From Gymnorhina tibicen (Eukaryota; Chordata; Aves; Passeriformes; Artamidae), in contig VXAZ01009414.1 of assembly GCA_013399875.1 (NCBI GenBank), forward strand, positions 62,001 through 126,000: 64,000 nucleotides of DNA, in the 5' to 3' direction. The notes beneath the pieces were generated by a model that saw nothing but the letters and a program-made list of their open reading frames with translations, had not been told where the DNA came from and did no database searches. This document shows, one piece after another, positions 26,799-37,850 of this stretch. The position numbers and the translations under genes were made by a program. The first letter of the stretch is position 1, and each line of letters starts with the position of its first letter.

Positions 26799-28609
26799 AC
26801 CCTTTTATAAATCTCTGCATTTTGATTTCTGAAGAGTATTTCTACCATAGTTCTTTCTTTTGTAAAGACATTGCTGCTATGAGAGACTAAAGAGTAGGAC
26901 TTTGAATTGCAAATGCTAAGGTGCAGGCTTAATATTTGGTGTGAAGATCTGACTGAGAGATATAAAATGCCTTTCCTTTGAGGTGAAAGTAATCAGCTCT
27001 GTGGCACTGAAGTTCTGTAGAGGTTGAATTTTCAGCTACAGCAGATTCTCGTGACAGAGATCAATAAAAAAGAATGGAAAGGGAGGGAAGATATTCTGCG
27101 AAGTGAATAAATGAATAGTGATCTGTCAAGGTGAAAGAGGGCAGCTAGTCCTTTAACAGTTTCCACCTGAGGTGTTTTTGGTGTAACTCTACAGGAAGCA
27201 AAGCCCAAGTTATTCACAGCTGTGTATCTTCAAAAACCTTGTCTTATTGAAGATACTTCAGTGTGGTGGAATTGATATTTCAGACAACAACATTTAGAAA
27301 TTTATTTATTTCTCAGCAAGACTTAAAACATAGACTGTGAAGAGGGTTATTTAAGGCACCAATTCATTTCAAGCATATGAAAGATTGCTTTTGGGGGTAC
27401 ATGTGTGGCCTCCTAGATATTTAAGAACTGGTCAACAGTGTCAGAGCGAAATATTGTTTTCCCATAACATCAGAGACATCAAAAGCTTCCTGTAGGGTTG
27501 ACCTGAAGGCTGATTGATTCTCAGTGAGTGCTGAGAAAGATTCATTCCCAAAGTCTGTTGGGATTCAGCTTAGTAAGAATTTTATAACTGCTTAGATTCA
27601 TCACTTACTCTAAGTTGTTAAGTGTGCAGAGGGTTGATATTTTCTGTTTGCAAAAGGACTATTCCTTTGGAAACCTCAGTGTATGCTGGAGGCTCTGATT
27701 TCTTGCTCCATGAAACAGCAACAGAAGGTAGTGGTGACAAAGAGCTAACCAGGCTCTTTGAATACTAAGGTTTTATTCTCATAAATAATGAATTGTTTGT
27801 TAGCTACTGTTCTGGATGTACCCCTACAAGACACTGGGTTTTGCTGGGTGACACAGAACGGAACTGACAGTTGTTGAAGAATGCAAAGGCTTTGTAGTGT
27901 CCACAAGTCTTTGAGTGATGACTGGAAGAGCCACAGTTGTTGTGTGTCTGAATTCAAAGTCAGATATAATTTTTCAAAGACTGTGGCTTTACAGCCCTGG
28001 ACAGATGTCTGTGTGTATAAGTTTCTTTAAAGTGTTGTCTGCTCATAAGGAAAAAGGGGTTAAGTCACTTGAGTAGGGTGTACTGAGGGCATACTTAAAC
28101 CAACTGCTTAAGGGGATGATTCCCACTGTCCAAATTACCTTATGATATTTTTGCTCAGATGTGCCACACACTGTAAATGAAAGACCTAAGTGAACACTCC
28201 CAGTTGCCTCTTAAGGCTGGTAAAATTTTGGAAAGCATGAGGAAGCACAGAGACCTACAATGAAACTCCAGTGTTTCACACTGGAGTAGTACTGGAATGG
28301 ATTACCATCCTTTTAGACTTCGTTTCATGTGTGCAGGCCACATCCAACAGAGCTGAAGGTAGATGCTCCAAAGAAATTTTGCCCTTCTTGGGGAGTCCAG
28401 TGTCAGTATTTGTTCTCTCAATGAGAAATGCTGGATGTATTGAATGTCTGTGCTTCAAATTTGTCCTTAAAGATCTAACAGGCAGATTACTTGGAGTGTG
28501 CTTTTCCTCTAAAATGGTAAAGTCAATAGGACTGTTCATGCAACCAAAACCAGCTAGCATTTCAAGAGCCGTGTTTCACAAAAACCATAGGACCTCATCA
28601 GATGCTGTC

Positions 28610-28698
28610 AAGGAAGGGAGGCAGGAAGGCAAGAAGGCAGGAAGGCAGGAAGGAAGGAAGGAAGGAAGGAAGGAAGGAAGGAAGGAAGGAAGGAAGGA
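28610..28698. repeat. AAGG/GGAA microsatellite
   Basis: It starts with imperfect aaggc units and becomes a perfect GGAA array from about 28645. The plus-strand open frame across it reads as repeated KEGR and is not a gene. Confidence 0.95.
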
Positions 28699-29184
28699 TA
28701 TAGGCAAAGATACCAAAATTAGAATGAAAAGGACAAAAAAGGTGAAACAATAGGCTTACTAACACTGGTAGCATTTAATCTCTACCATAGCAGAGAAGAT
28801 CTGGTTTGACAGAACTGAGAGGCAGCATGTCCTATATTTTATACTGTATGACTAGGACACAAGGGGAAGACCTCAGAGCATGCCAGTGCTGGTATGGGTG
28901 TTGATAGGGAAAAAACTTTCTGGCTAACAGTGTTAATCTAGTTTTAATGAAATGGGAATTCTTTACCAGCTGGTATCATGAGAAGAAGGAAGTTCTGTGG
29001 GTCCAGGTTGCAGCTGCATCAAATCTTCATAGGCAATGAAGTTTGTGCCAGTTTCAGGCTCACATCCCATATCCATATATAGGTAATTGCCAGAGGACCT
29101 TGTGTCACACTCATGGCAAGTGATTAATTAGTGAATAAAGTGAACCATGGTCCCAAGATGTAAACCATGATCCAAGATTCCAAG

Positions 29185-30130
29185 GCTCCTGTTATGATCC
29201 AATTATTGAGAGATATCTCTGGTCAAATTAAGGTGCAAATGAGACCATATACCCAAGTCAACAGTATGGATCTTATGTAACAATATAATGCGAGGTAGAA
29301 AGATACAAAGAAATAGAAAAAAGAAGGGGGAAGGGGGAGGGAGAAAGAGAGAAGAAGAAGATACTCACCACCCATGGATCCAGAGGCATCCTCTTGGTCC
29401 TTCTTCACCCTGAGCTTCTTGGTGGTGAGGTCCCAAGGTCATTCAAAACTTTTCAACATCTCTACATTTTTCCAAAGAAAGGAATTAATGCTTATTGGCT
29501 ACACAGTTCTCTTATTCTATTGGTTAAATTATTCCCTCTCTTCTAATGCCAATTAGTCCACATGCTCAGTCTTTCTTTTCTTTTGAGTCAGTGAGTTTTT
29601 TGAGTTGGTGGGTCATGATCTCCCCCAGCCAGAATTACCTTGTACACAATCAGAGCAGATTCAGCACAGTTGCTGCTTTGTCTTTCCTTGTGGTCCATAA
29701 ATTCTGTATTCTTTATGTCCAATATCAGCGATGTGTTCTTCTCCCCCAGTTTTTTTAACCAGCCCCTACATCTGAGGTAACACTCGGACAATAGTACCAC
29801 CTTTATCTTATCTCAAGTTCCTGCTCTGGGCACTTCTCTTACTGTCCAAGTTTTGGGTATTCATGGAAGAAAGTTTGGGTGGACTTAGGTGGTCATTGAT
29901 GGTCACAGATACCATCTGTCCCATAACTTGTGGTGGTCTTTGTTTGACCAGTGATATGTGTGCGAGCAGTTGTTTCCTTACACAGTTTGCCACAGTGGGG
30001 ATTTCTGCCTGGCTGGATACATTAACGAGGATGAGCTAACCAGATCTCACCTCTGCCAGGCCTGGAGTTCACACCATCCTGTCACTCTCTTCTGTGCTTA
30101 TCTCATGGCAAAGTCCTTCCATGGCTTTAA
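29185..30130. mobile_element. Possible LTR-retroelement-derived sequence
   Basis: A stretch of higher complexity than the flanking intron, with phrases I associate with avian LTR repeats (gatccaattattgagagat, caatataatgcgaggtagaaagat, agttggtgggtcatgatctc). It includes a purine-rich run at about 29297-29361. Boundaries, orientation and family are not resolved, and it may be more than one element. Confidence 0.35.
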
Positions 30131-30835
30131 CAGTGTTCAAAACAGGCAAGTGTGCTCTTTAAGTCCTTACAATTCCAAAAAGAGAAGCAAGGCAAAAAAG
30201 AACAGTAAGACACTAAATTGCTTAGTTAGACATATCTACATCTCAGGCAGACACACGTAAATGTGCTTATAGACAATAGCTTGAAGTTAAACACTAAGCT
30301 TAGTAGAGGACCTTTTTCACTTCCATGGGTAGTTTTAGGCATTTGCATAATTTTAAAGGTCATGATAACTGCAGAAGGTACAATCAAAGAAGTGGGATAT
30401 CATGTCTAAAATTATATTTTCTCAGCTTTCAAGCAAATAGTAATTTTATAATCTGTTCTTTTATCTCTTTCGCCTCTATAGGACCATAAGTATTTTACAA
30501 GTTTAACACTTTTAATGGTCTTTAATTGGAATCTGCAATAGATCTTGACAAAAATGAGGTGGTTAATTTTTTTTCCCCTAAGGAAAACAAACTTAAAACT
30601 GATTGTGGGAGGTACAAAGTAGAGGAAGATACTCACGGAAATTTTAAGTTCTCCTAAACAAAGTTATGAATCAATTGACAATTAAATGAATTTAAGAGTT
30701 CTTCCTGACCAAAATGACCCTTTGTATGCATTTTAAATCTTTCTGTTTCAAGCACAGCTTTTGCATACTAAAACTGGTATGTTTAACTTTCGAGGTAAAG
30801 CACTAAAAGGTATTTCTTATTTGCTGTCATAAGTC

Positions 30836-31050
30836 AGGGGCAGCGTTTTGCCCTCCCTTGCCCAGGCTTTCCCCGGGGCTCTCGCCCGCCCGCCCGTGGC
30901 TGAGGGGCTCAGCCGAGCCCTGCGCTGGGGCCGCTGCAGCCGCTGGCACCGCCCGGGGCCGGGCTGGGCAGACCTGGCCACTCTGCATAGGGAATACCCG
31001 GCAGATTTCCCAGTGCTGCCTCTGCCACTACCCAGGCACCTGCTCTCTAT
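30836..31050. promoter_or_regulatory. Short CpG-rich patch in the first large CDH10 intron
   Basis: About 200 bp of strongly GC-rich DNA in otherwise AT-rich intron. I count about 14 CpG dinucleotides between 30844 and 31000, with GC-box-like words such as ccgcccggggccgggctggg. It does not match the LTR-like elements of the window. It could be an internal promoter, an enhancer or a fragment of an unrecognised repeat. The regulatory label is an inference from composition only. Confidence 0.3.
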
Positions 31051-31303
31051 ATGATAGCACACTTAGCTCACGTATTTTAAAACAACTTTTTATTATTTTC
31101 TTGTCCATGTGTCAATAGTTCTCGGTATTGTAGAATTACACACTATGTTCATACTCAATCTGCTTTGAGTGCTTCACAAATACCACTTTCAAAACAGTGT
31201 GGGTGTTTCACTTCACATATTTCCAAGTCCATCCATTGCTAATTGCTTTCAAGTGCTTTACCCTTATGCAAAAACTTAGCAGGTCTACTCATAAACCAAT
31301 GCC

Positions 31304-31327
31304 AATATGAGTATGAATACTCATATT
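31304..31327. repeat. Perfect inverted repeat, 11-bp arms with 2-nt spacer
   Basis: aatatgagtat and atactcatatt are exact reverse complements separated by ga. It could form a hairpin or cruciform. It is AT-rich, so it may have arisen by chance. Confidence 0.8.
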
Positions 31328-31439
31328 CAAGTAGCTGAATATTGTTTCCTCCTCTTCTGTCAAGTAAATGGAAGCTACACATCTAATGGTATTGAGTGCT
31401 TCGAGGTAGCATGGTAAATGGAAAACACTGGGAATGTAT

Positions 31440-31578
31440 GAATCACAGAACCACAGAATCTACCGAGCTGTAAGGGACTAATAAGGACTGAGTTAAACTC
31501 CTGTCCCTGCACAGAAGAATCACACCATGTGCCTGAGAGCATTGTCCAAATGCTTCTTGAATTCTGGCAGGCTAGCTT
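31440..31578 (-). mobile_element. Short CR1 LINE 3' fragment, antisense
   Basis: The left end gaatcacagaaccacagaat is the complement of the CR1 tail. The sequence continues with diverged CR1 3' UTR text up to caaatgcttcttgaattctg. Strongly 5'-truncated. Confidence 0.75.
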
Positions 31579-33294
31579 TACCTAAATAATTTAATGAAAA
31601 CTATCTAGTTTTGATACAAGAGTGAAGAATATTATTTGACTTCTCCATTTTTCTTTTGCACATTGATAGTTGAGTCCAAGCTATTTATCAATTTGATGAG
31701 AAGTGGTAAATGAGACTGAGGGGTCAATATGGTTTGGCTAGTCACTGAGGTAGGTTTCCTGCCACTGGCTTTCTCAGTATCTGAGAAAACTATTTTAAAA
31801 TGCTAGATTTTAATTTTTCTTGCAGTAATCCCAGTAGCAGTTGTTTGCCATTTTGAAACTAATTTCTAATAGATAATTCTTATCTGCATAAGAACAAAGT
31901 GAAATAGCATTGGTCAGTTGTTAAGAATATTTAGAAGGAAGACCATCTAAATTATGGGCATACTTCCAGCAGGTGTAAAATCACAAATAGAATACATTTT
32001 GCTGTCTTTCTGAAGAACAGCTATAGCTCTCTTGGGTGGTTTTCATTTAGAGTTTGTATCTGATTATACATTATACTTAAAACAGCATCATGCTTCAAAA
32101 CAGTATAAGAAACTGGGAAATGGTTTAATCTGAATTCTCCAGTTCCTTTCAGTTCAATTTATCATTTGGTTTTAAAATTGCATCTGCTTGTCACAAAAAG
32201 TCCAAAAGGGGAAGAACTGGTAAAACTGAAATGATTTATATTCAAAGCCACAACTCAGGAAAAGTAGAGTCCACTTCATCACAGTACATTCATTCACTCA
32301 AGGAATTAAAAACATAATAGAAAAGAGAGCTTTACAAATGTTTGACCTACACCTTATTTGAAATTATAAATGTGTAAATAGCCAATAGTTTCAGAAGCAA
32401 TTCAAAGGCTGATTCTCCCTAGGGTCTTTTTTTTCCTATTCTTGATTTTTTTTTTTTTTTTAATCAGATGCAGATGACCTTTTAAATATCCTGTATACAC
32501 AGTTAACAAGGAAGATCTGGGACTAATACTGTGGAAAAATTGGTGGCTTGCAACAAAATACCCATGAGGGAAAGAGTTCTAAGAAGTTAAAAGTTGATGT
32601 TTACCCTTTTAAATGTCTTCCTGCTGGAAGGTTTTCCTTATATTTATAAGAGAGTTTTTGTCTTTGAAGAGAATTAAAAATGAGCTGAAGTAAAAAGACT
32701 ATAATTAAAAGTTCTTCCAAAGCCACTAATACCTTCTGTTTTGAGGCAATATGTATCTGAAGTCCTTGAAGACAGAGTAGGATTTGCTTACAGGAGTAAA
32801 CAAACATCATTGTCCAACTCATCAGTGTTTCTCAAACAATTATTTGTTTCCTGAGTTTTTCAATAGCTATTTACTTCAAAGCATTAAAGCAGGACAGGAC
32901 CACTGAGAGAAAAAATTGTCCTTTAATTTTACAATATTTTGGTCTGTAGCAATTTTAAATGTATAACCCGAGATGAGTTCCTACACTCTTCAAGCCTGAG
33001 AACAGAAGCTGTCTTGTTTTTGTTTCAAAGATTCAATTCACAGACTATCCAGTTGCCTGAAAGGCAGGTGCAAAGGTACCTTACACATCTGAACACGCTT
33101 CGGAGCTTAGAAAATTATTAGTGAATAGTTAGGAGGCTTGGTATGCTAAAAAGGCATGCATGAAGAGATTTATGCAAAGAGAAGGAAAATATAAGCTGAA
33201 CAACGAAAGATAATGTTCTGGGATATTCATGGTATTGTAGTTTTTAAAACTATGAAGTTGCAACAATTCCTGACTGCACTGTAAACTCAGATGA

Positions 33295-34290
33295 CTGGGT
33301 GTCTTGGTTTGGCACGGCGTGGTTTTGGGTAGCAGGGGGCCTGCAATGATGGCTCCTGTGAGAAGCTGCTGGGAGCTTCCACCATATCCAGCAGAGCCAA
33401 TGGCTGATGGCTCTGAAGATGGACATGCTGCTGGCCAGAACTGGGCCGGTGAGAGAGGTTGGTAAAGCCTCTGTGATGGCATATTTAAGAAGGAAATCAA
33501 AACAGAGTCACGGGGTTTTTGCTTTTAGTCAGAGCAGAGGAGGAGGTGAGAACATGTGATGGAAGACAACATGGAGACACCAAGGTCAGTGGAGAAGGAG
33601 GGGGAGGAGGAGCTCCAGGCGCCGGAGCCGAGGTTCCTCTGCGGGCCGTGGTGCAGACCATGGTGAAGCAGCTGTGCCCCTGCAGCCCATGGGGATCCAT
33701 GGGGAATGCAGAGATCCACCCGCAGCCCGAGGGGGCGGTGCCCATGCCGTAGCGGGTGGGTGCCTGGAGGAGGCTGTGATCCAGTGGAAGACCCGGTGGA
33801 GAGAGAGGGCCCTGCTTCCAAGCTGGAGCAGCCTGTCCTTGGAGGACTGCACCCCGTGGGAAGAGACCCACGGCGCAGCAGTTTTGGGAGGACTGTGTGC
33901 CCATGGGAGGGACCCCGTGGCCTCACAGAGAAGGACTCTTCTCCCAGAACAGCAGAAGAAAATCCTGGTGATGGACTGACCAAAACCCCCCTGCCCTGCC
34001 TCCCTGTGTTGTCGGTGGGAAGGGGGGAGGAGGGGGAAGGGGTTTTAAGGGTTTACTTTACTTGTCATTACCCTTCTCTGATTCTGTTAGTAATAAATTT
34101 CACTTAGCAACTAAGGTTGAGCCTGTTTTGCCCTTGAAATATTTCTCCTGCTCTCCTTATCTCACCCATGAAGCCTCTGTTAACCCTTTGTCCTCTTTTC
34201 CCTACTTTTGCCCAGCTGTGGTAGGAGAGGGTGAGCAAGCGACGTGCATGGGTGCCTGGCCTTGGGCCAGTGTCAAACCATGACACTGGG
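33295..34290 (+). mobile_element. LTR-like element, copy B, with perfect 5-bp target duplication
   Basis: The 986-bp body at 33300-34285 starts TGTCTTGGTTTGGCAC and ends with the reverse complement of TGTCATGGTTTGACAC, so the 16-bp ends pair at 14 of 16 positions. Flanking CTGGG at 33295-33299 and 34286-34290 is a perfect 5-bp target-site duplication. AATAAA at 34092-34097 on the plus strand suggests plus-strand sense if this is a solo LTR. It is the inverted partner of 12356-13433, with about 20 differences over some 330 bases compared by eye. It has two clear 46-bp internal units. The GC-rich open frames of up to 152 codons in both directions are not genes. Confidence 0.82.
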
Positions 34291-36959
34291 CATGCAAAAT
34301 TTGAGTGGGAAAAGATTCTGCATACTTGCAAGAACATGTAATAGCTGAAGAAAACCTTGGTGCTCAACAGCAATTCTGTTCATCTCTTCTGTTCCCCTTA
34401 CCAAGGTTGTAGAAAAGCCTTGCTTCTTCCTATTGGCTTGCACAGATATTCTGTGCCTTTCTTCTGTTCCCAGATCTGTGGTCTACAGTCCAGTTATGCT
34501 ATCTGGATTTAGAACTTTTGTCTTACACACAATGCAGACCCATACCAAATTAACTTTTCTGGTGACATTTTTATTTAGGCAGTAGTGCAGGTGCTCTCCC
34601 TGCCTCTGAAATTTTATTCCTTCAATCCTGCCTTTCCTTTAAACTTGCCTAAGTATGTATCTCAAAGCAGTTGCGGGGGAAGGCATAAGCATATTAAGCT
34701 TACTCTTGGTGTAAAGTTAGGAGTAATCATACCCTCCTTCACTGCCAGTGTTTTGGTGATCTGAGGTTTTTTTAGGTTCTGGTTGGGGTTTTTTTAATTG
34801 AGAATGTTTGTCCTTTCTTAATTCTCAAGCAAGTACTCTTTCCTATCATTTAGTTTAGGAAACTGGTTTATGTTACCAAAGTGCTTTTCTTGGTTTTATT
34901 CCTAAAATGTTTTAATAGTTTTTTTTAGTAATTATATGTAATTTAGAAGTACATATGTTACAATATAGGGATTAATAGAATAAGTTATACTTGATATGCA
35001 GAAACATCAAGTAGTAATACAGATTTCTTCTTTCTATATTAAGAATCCCAAGCTCTAATGACAGCGTTTGCATATCCATTTTGAGGTATGACATTTGCTG
35101 TAAAGTATGCATCAATTCAAATTTCTGAGGCTCCATGCTGATGATTGTAAATTCCATTATAAATGGTATCTTTAGGAATTAGAAATATTTAAGAAATATT
35201 ATTTTGGAGGAATATAATAATTAGCAACTATTACTACCTAGGCAATCTTGGATAGTAATTATCTATCTTAGTACTAAATTATTAAAATTATATTGATATT
35301 TTAAGTTTTGGCGATGAGAAAATTGACTAATGCAAATCTGTGAGAGGTGAAGTAAATAGGGAGAGAAAAAGAGAGTTCTATTTTTTAAATTTTGCTTTAA
35401 TGAGTAGGAATTTAAAGAAATGTCATGAAAATCCATTTTGAGAAAGCAAACAGGAAAGAAAGACAGAGTAAGGCAGTGTTCCAAGCCATGTTACTAAAAT
35501 ATAAGAAAAGTTTTAATTAAGTGAAAGTATTTGTAAAATGTGAAATTAGTGTGGCAAGTAGAGCATATGAGCTGCAGGAGAGGCCTCTTGGGTAGAGCCA
35601 TACAGCAAATAAATACATCTATGAGGAGACAGAAAAAACAGAATTTTTGTTAATTTATATAAATTTTTTTACTTAAAAATTTCACAGAACTCTCCATTCC
35701 TCTTGTACTGTTAAAATACCTGTCCCATGTCAGAACTACTGTGCAGAAATACAGCCATGGTTTTACACGTTGTTGCTACTGAACATGCCATAGAGGACTT
35801 CGAAATACCTCTAGCAATCAGCAGGATATCTTCAGTCAGTCAAAAAGGATGATGTGACTGCTATAGAAATAATACAGTTGGAATGTAAGGAAACTGCTTA
35901 ATTATCTACTTAGTTAGGTCAGGTTATGTGACAGACCATTCTCTATGTGTCAGGAGTGGCATGTTGTCTACCAAAAGCCAAGTAAAATAAATAGAATAGC
36001 TAGAGCACTACTGATGGCTGTGACACTGGAAAGAGCTGCACAGGATTAATCAAGGCTTATCATTTAAGAATAATAGAAGAGATTTCAGTAATACTGATGT
36101 ATTTCCTAGGAAAGGATAATGACATGCTATAGAAAACAAAGTCATTAAAGGAGTAAGGAATACTATTCCAAGTGCCATGTAAGTCTGTGTGCCATAAAAG
36201 AGAATTAGGAAATTTTCTAGGGATAGTTTAGAATTCTTTTTACTATCGAAAGAAGAAAATAATACATAAGGCAAGAGCTGAAGCTTCATGAAAATGAACT
36301 AATTCTGGGGGGAAAAAAAGGCAATGTAAAGGAGTTTTTTTGTTCTATAGACAAAACATAAAACCCCTCACAAAGAAAATGAAACACCAGCAGCATAACA
36401 AATATAGTATACTTTATTTGTAATTAGGAAAAGGGAGATTAAGTAAAGGGTGCTTTTGATGTCCTACAAATGTCAGCAAATGTCACAGAAGCTTTATGGA
36501 AATACCGGCTGGGCCTATCAGCTGATTACCATGGTTCACATAAGTTAGAAATAATTTTTCATCAGTGATGTAGTCCACAGAACACATTTTTTTAAAGCAG
36601 CAATTAACATTGCAAGGGAAACTAATTACTGTGGAGTACAGCTCTTAATTTGTATCACTGAAGATCAGGAAGGGCTTTTTGTCCCCAGTAAAAGTATTTG
36701 AGGAATAGAGTTCATCGGGGCTGATAATGCTGTCTTTTATGTATACACAGATGACATGCAATTCTCTGTATGATTTGTTCCAGGATTTATATCCAAATCT
36801 GGTTATTTTGCTATTTTGCACTCTGATAATGGAATAAAATATTCTGCTTTGGTAGAAAAAATTTAAATTGTAATTATAGCTACTTACAAAGTGTTAATAG
36901 AAACATGACTGAATTAAATTAAATTTTATTATGTGATTGTAATTCCCTATGTAATTGAG

Positions 36960-37850
36960 GTGCCCACAAGGTGTCTACAAGGCACCATTGTGGATAAATC
37001 CCCAAACTGTCTCCAGGAACTCAGCATGCTGGGATTCCACTCCTAAATGCCTGTATAGTAAAGCATGAGATGTGGGGAATAAACACAGTGAGTTAAAATC
37101 CTGCATACAGCTGCAGTACTGTGGTTTTGTTGGGATTATGGATATTTGGTGGAATGATTTCCTTGACTGGAGTGCTGCAATGGTGGGATACAGATTCTTT
37201 AGGAAGGACAGGAAGGGAAGACAAAGAGAGGGAGTTGCCCTTTATGTGAGAGAGCAGCTAGAGTACATGGAGCTCTGCTTGGGGATGGGAGAGGAGCCAA
37301 TGGAGAGTTTATGGATTAAGATTAAAGGGAGGACAGGCAAAGGTGACATTATAATGGGTGCTTGCTATAGGCCACTTGACCAAGAAAAACAAGTGGACGA
37401 GGCTCTCTAAAAACGGATAGGAATGGTCTCATATGCAGAGCAGGCCGAGAGAGGGGATCCTTTCTCTCTATTCAACATGTGCAAGTCCATGCCTGGAGTC
37501 CTGTGTCCAGTTCTAGGCATCCCAATACAAGAGAGACATGGACACACTGGAGAGAGTCCAGCAAAGAATGATTAAGGCACTGGAGCACCTCACATTTGAG
37601 GAAAGGCTGAGAGAGCTGCAACTCTTTACACCAAAGGAGAGAAAGCTCGGGGAGATCTTATCAATGCACACAAACACCTGAGGGGAGAGTGCGAAGAGGA
37701 CAGAGCCAGGCTCTTTTCTGAGCTGCCCAGTGATGGGACCAGAGGCAATGGGCACAAACCAAAAAGCAAGAGGTTCCTCTGAACATCAGGAAACACTTCT
37801 GTCCTGTGAGGGTGACTGAGCACTGGCACAACCATCTGCAATGTAACTTT
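36960..37850 (+). mobile_element. CR1 LINE copy with internal deletion: endonuclease segment joined to 3' UTR
   Basis: An intact-looking frame at 37072-37410 encodes a CR1 endonuclease segment: WWNDFLDWSAAMVGYRFFRK, a basic stretch, REGVALYVREQLEYMELCLG, then GACYRPLDQEKQVDEAL before a stop. This is the early part of CR1 ORF2. From about 37411 the sequence is CR1 3' text (ctggagtcctgtgtccag, aaaggctgagagagctgcaa), so the rest of the endonuclease and the whole reverse transcriptase are missing. The 3' tail repeat is also absent. Non-functional remnant. Confidence 0.85.

Noticed and set aside
28271..28753. 160-codon plus-strand frame with KEGR repeats
   Set aside because: Half of it is the translated AAGG microsatellite; the rest has no recognised domain and no splice or promoter support.
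33497..34107. Open frames of up to 152 codons in copy B
   Set aside because: Same repeat as copy A, with frames in both directions and no domain.
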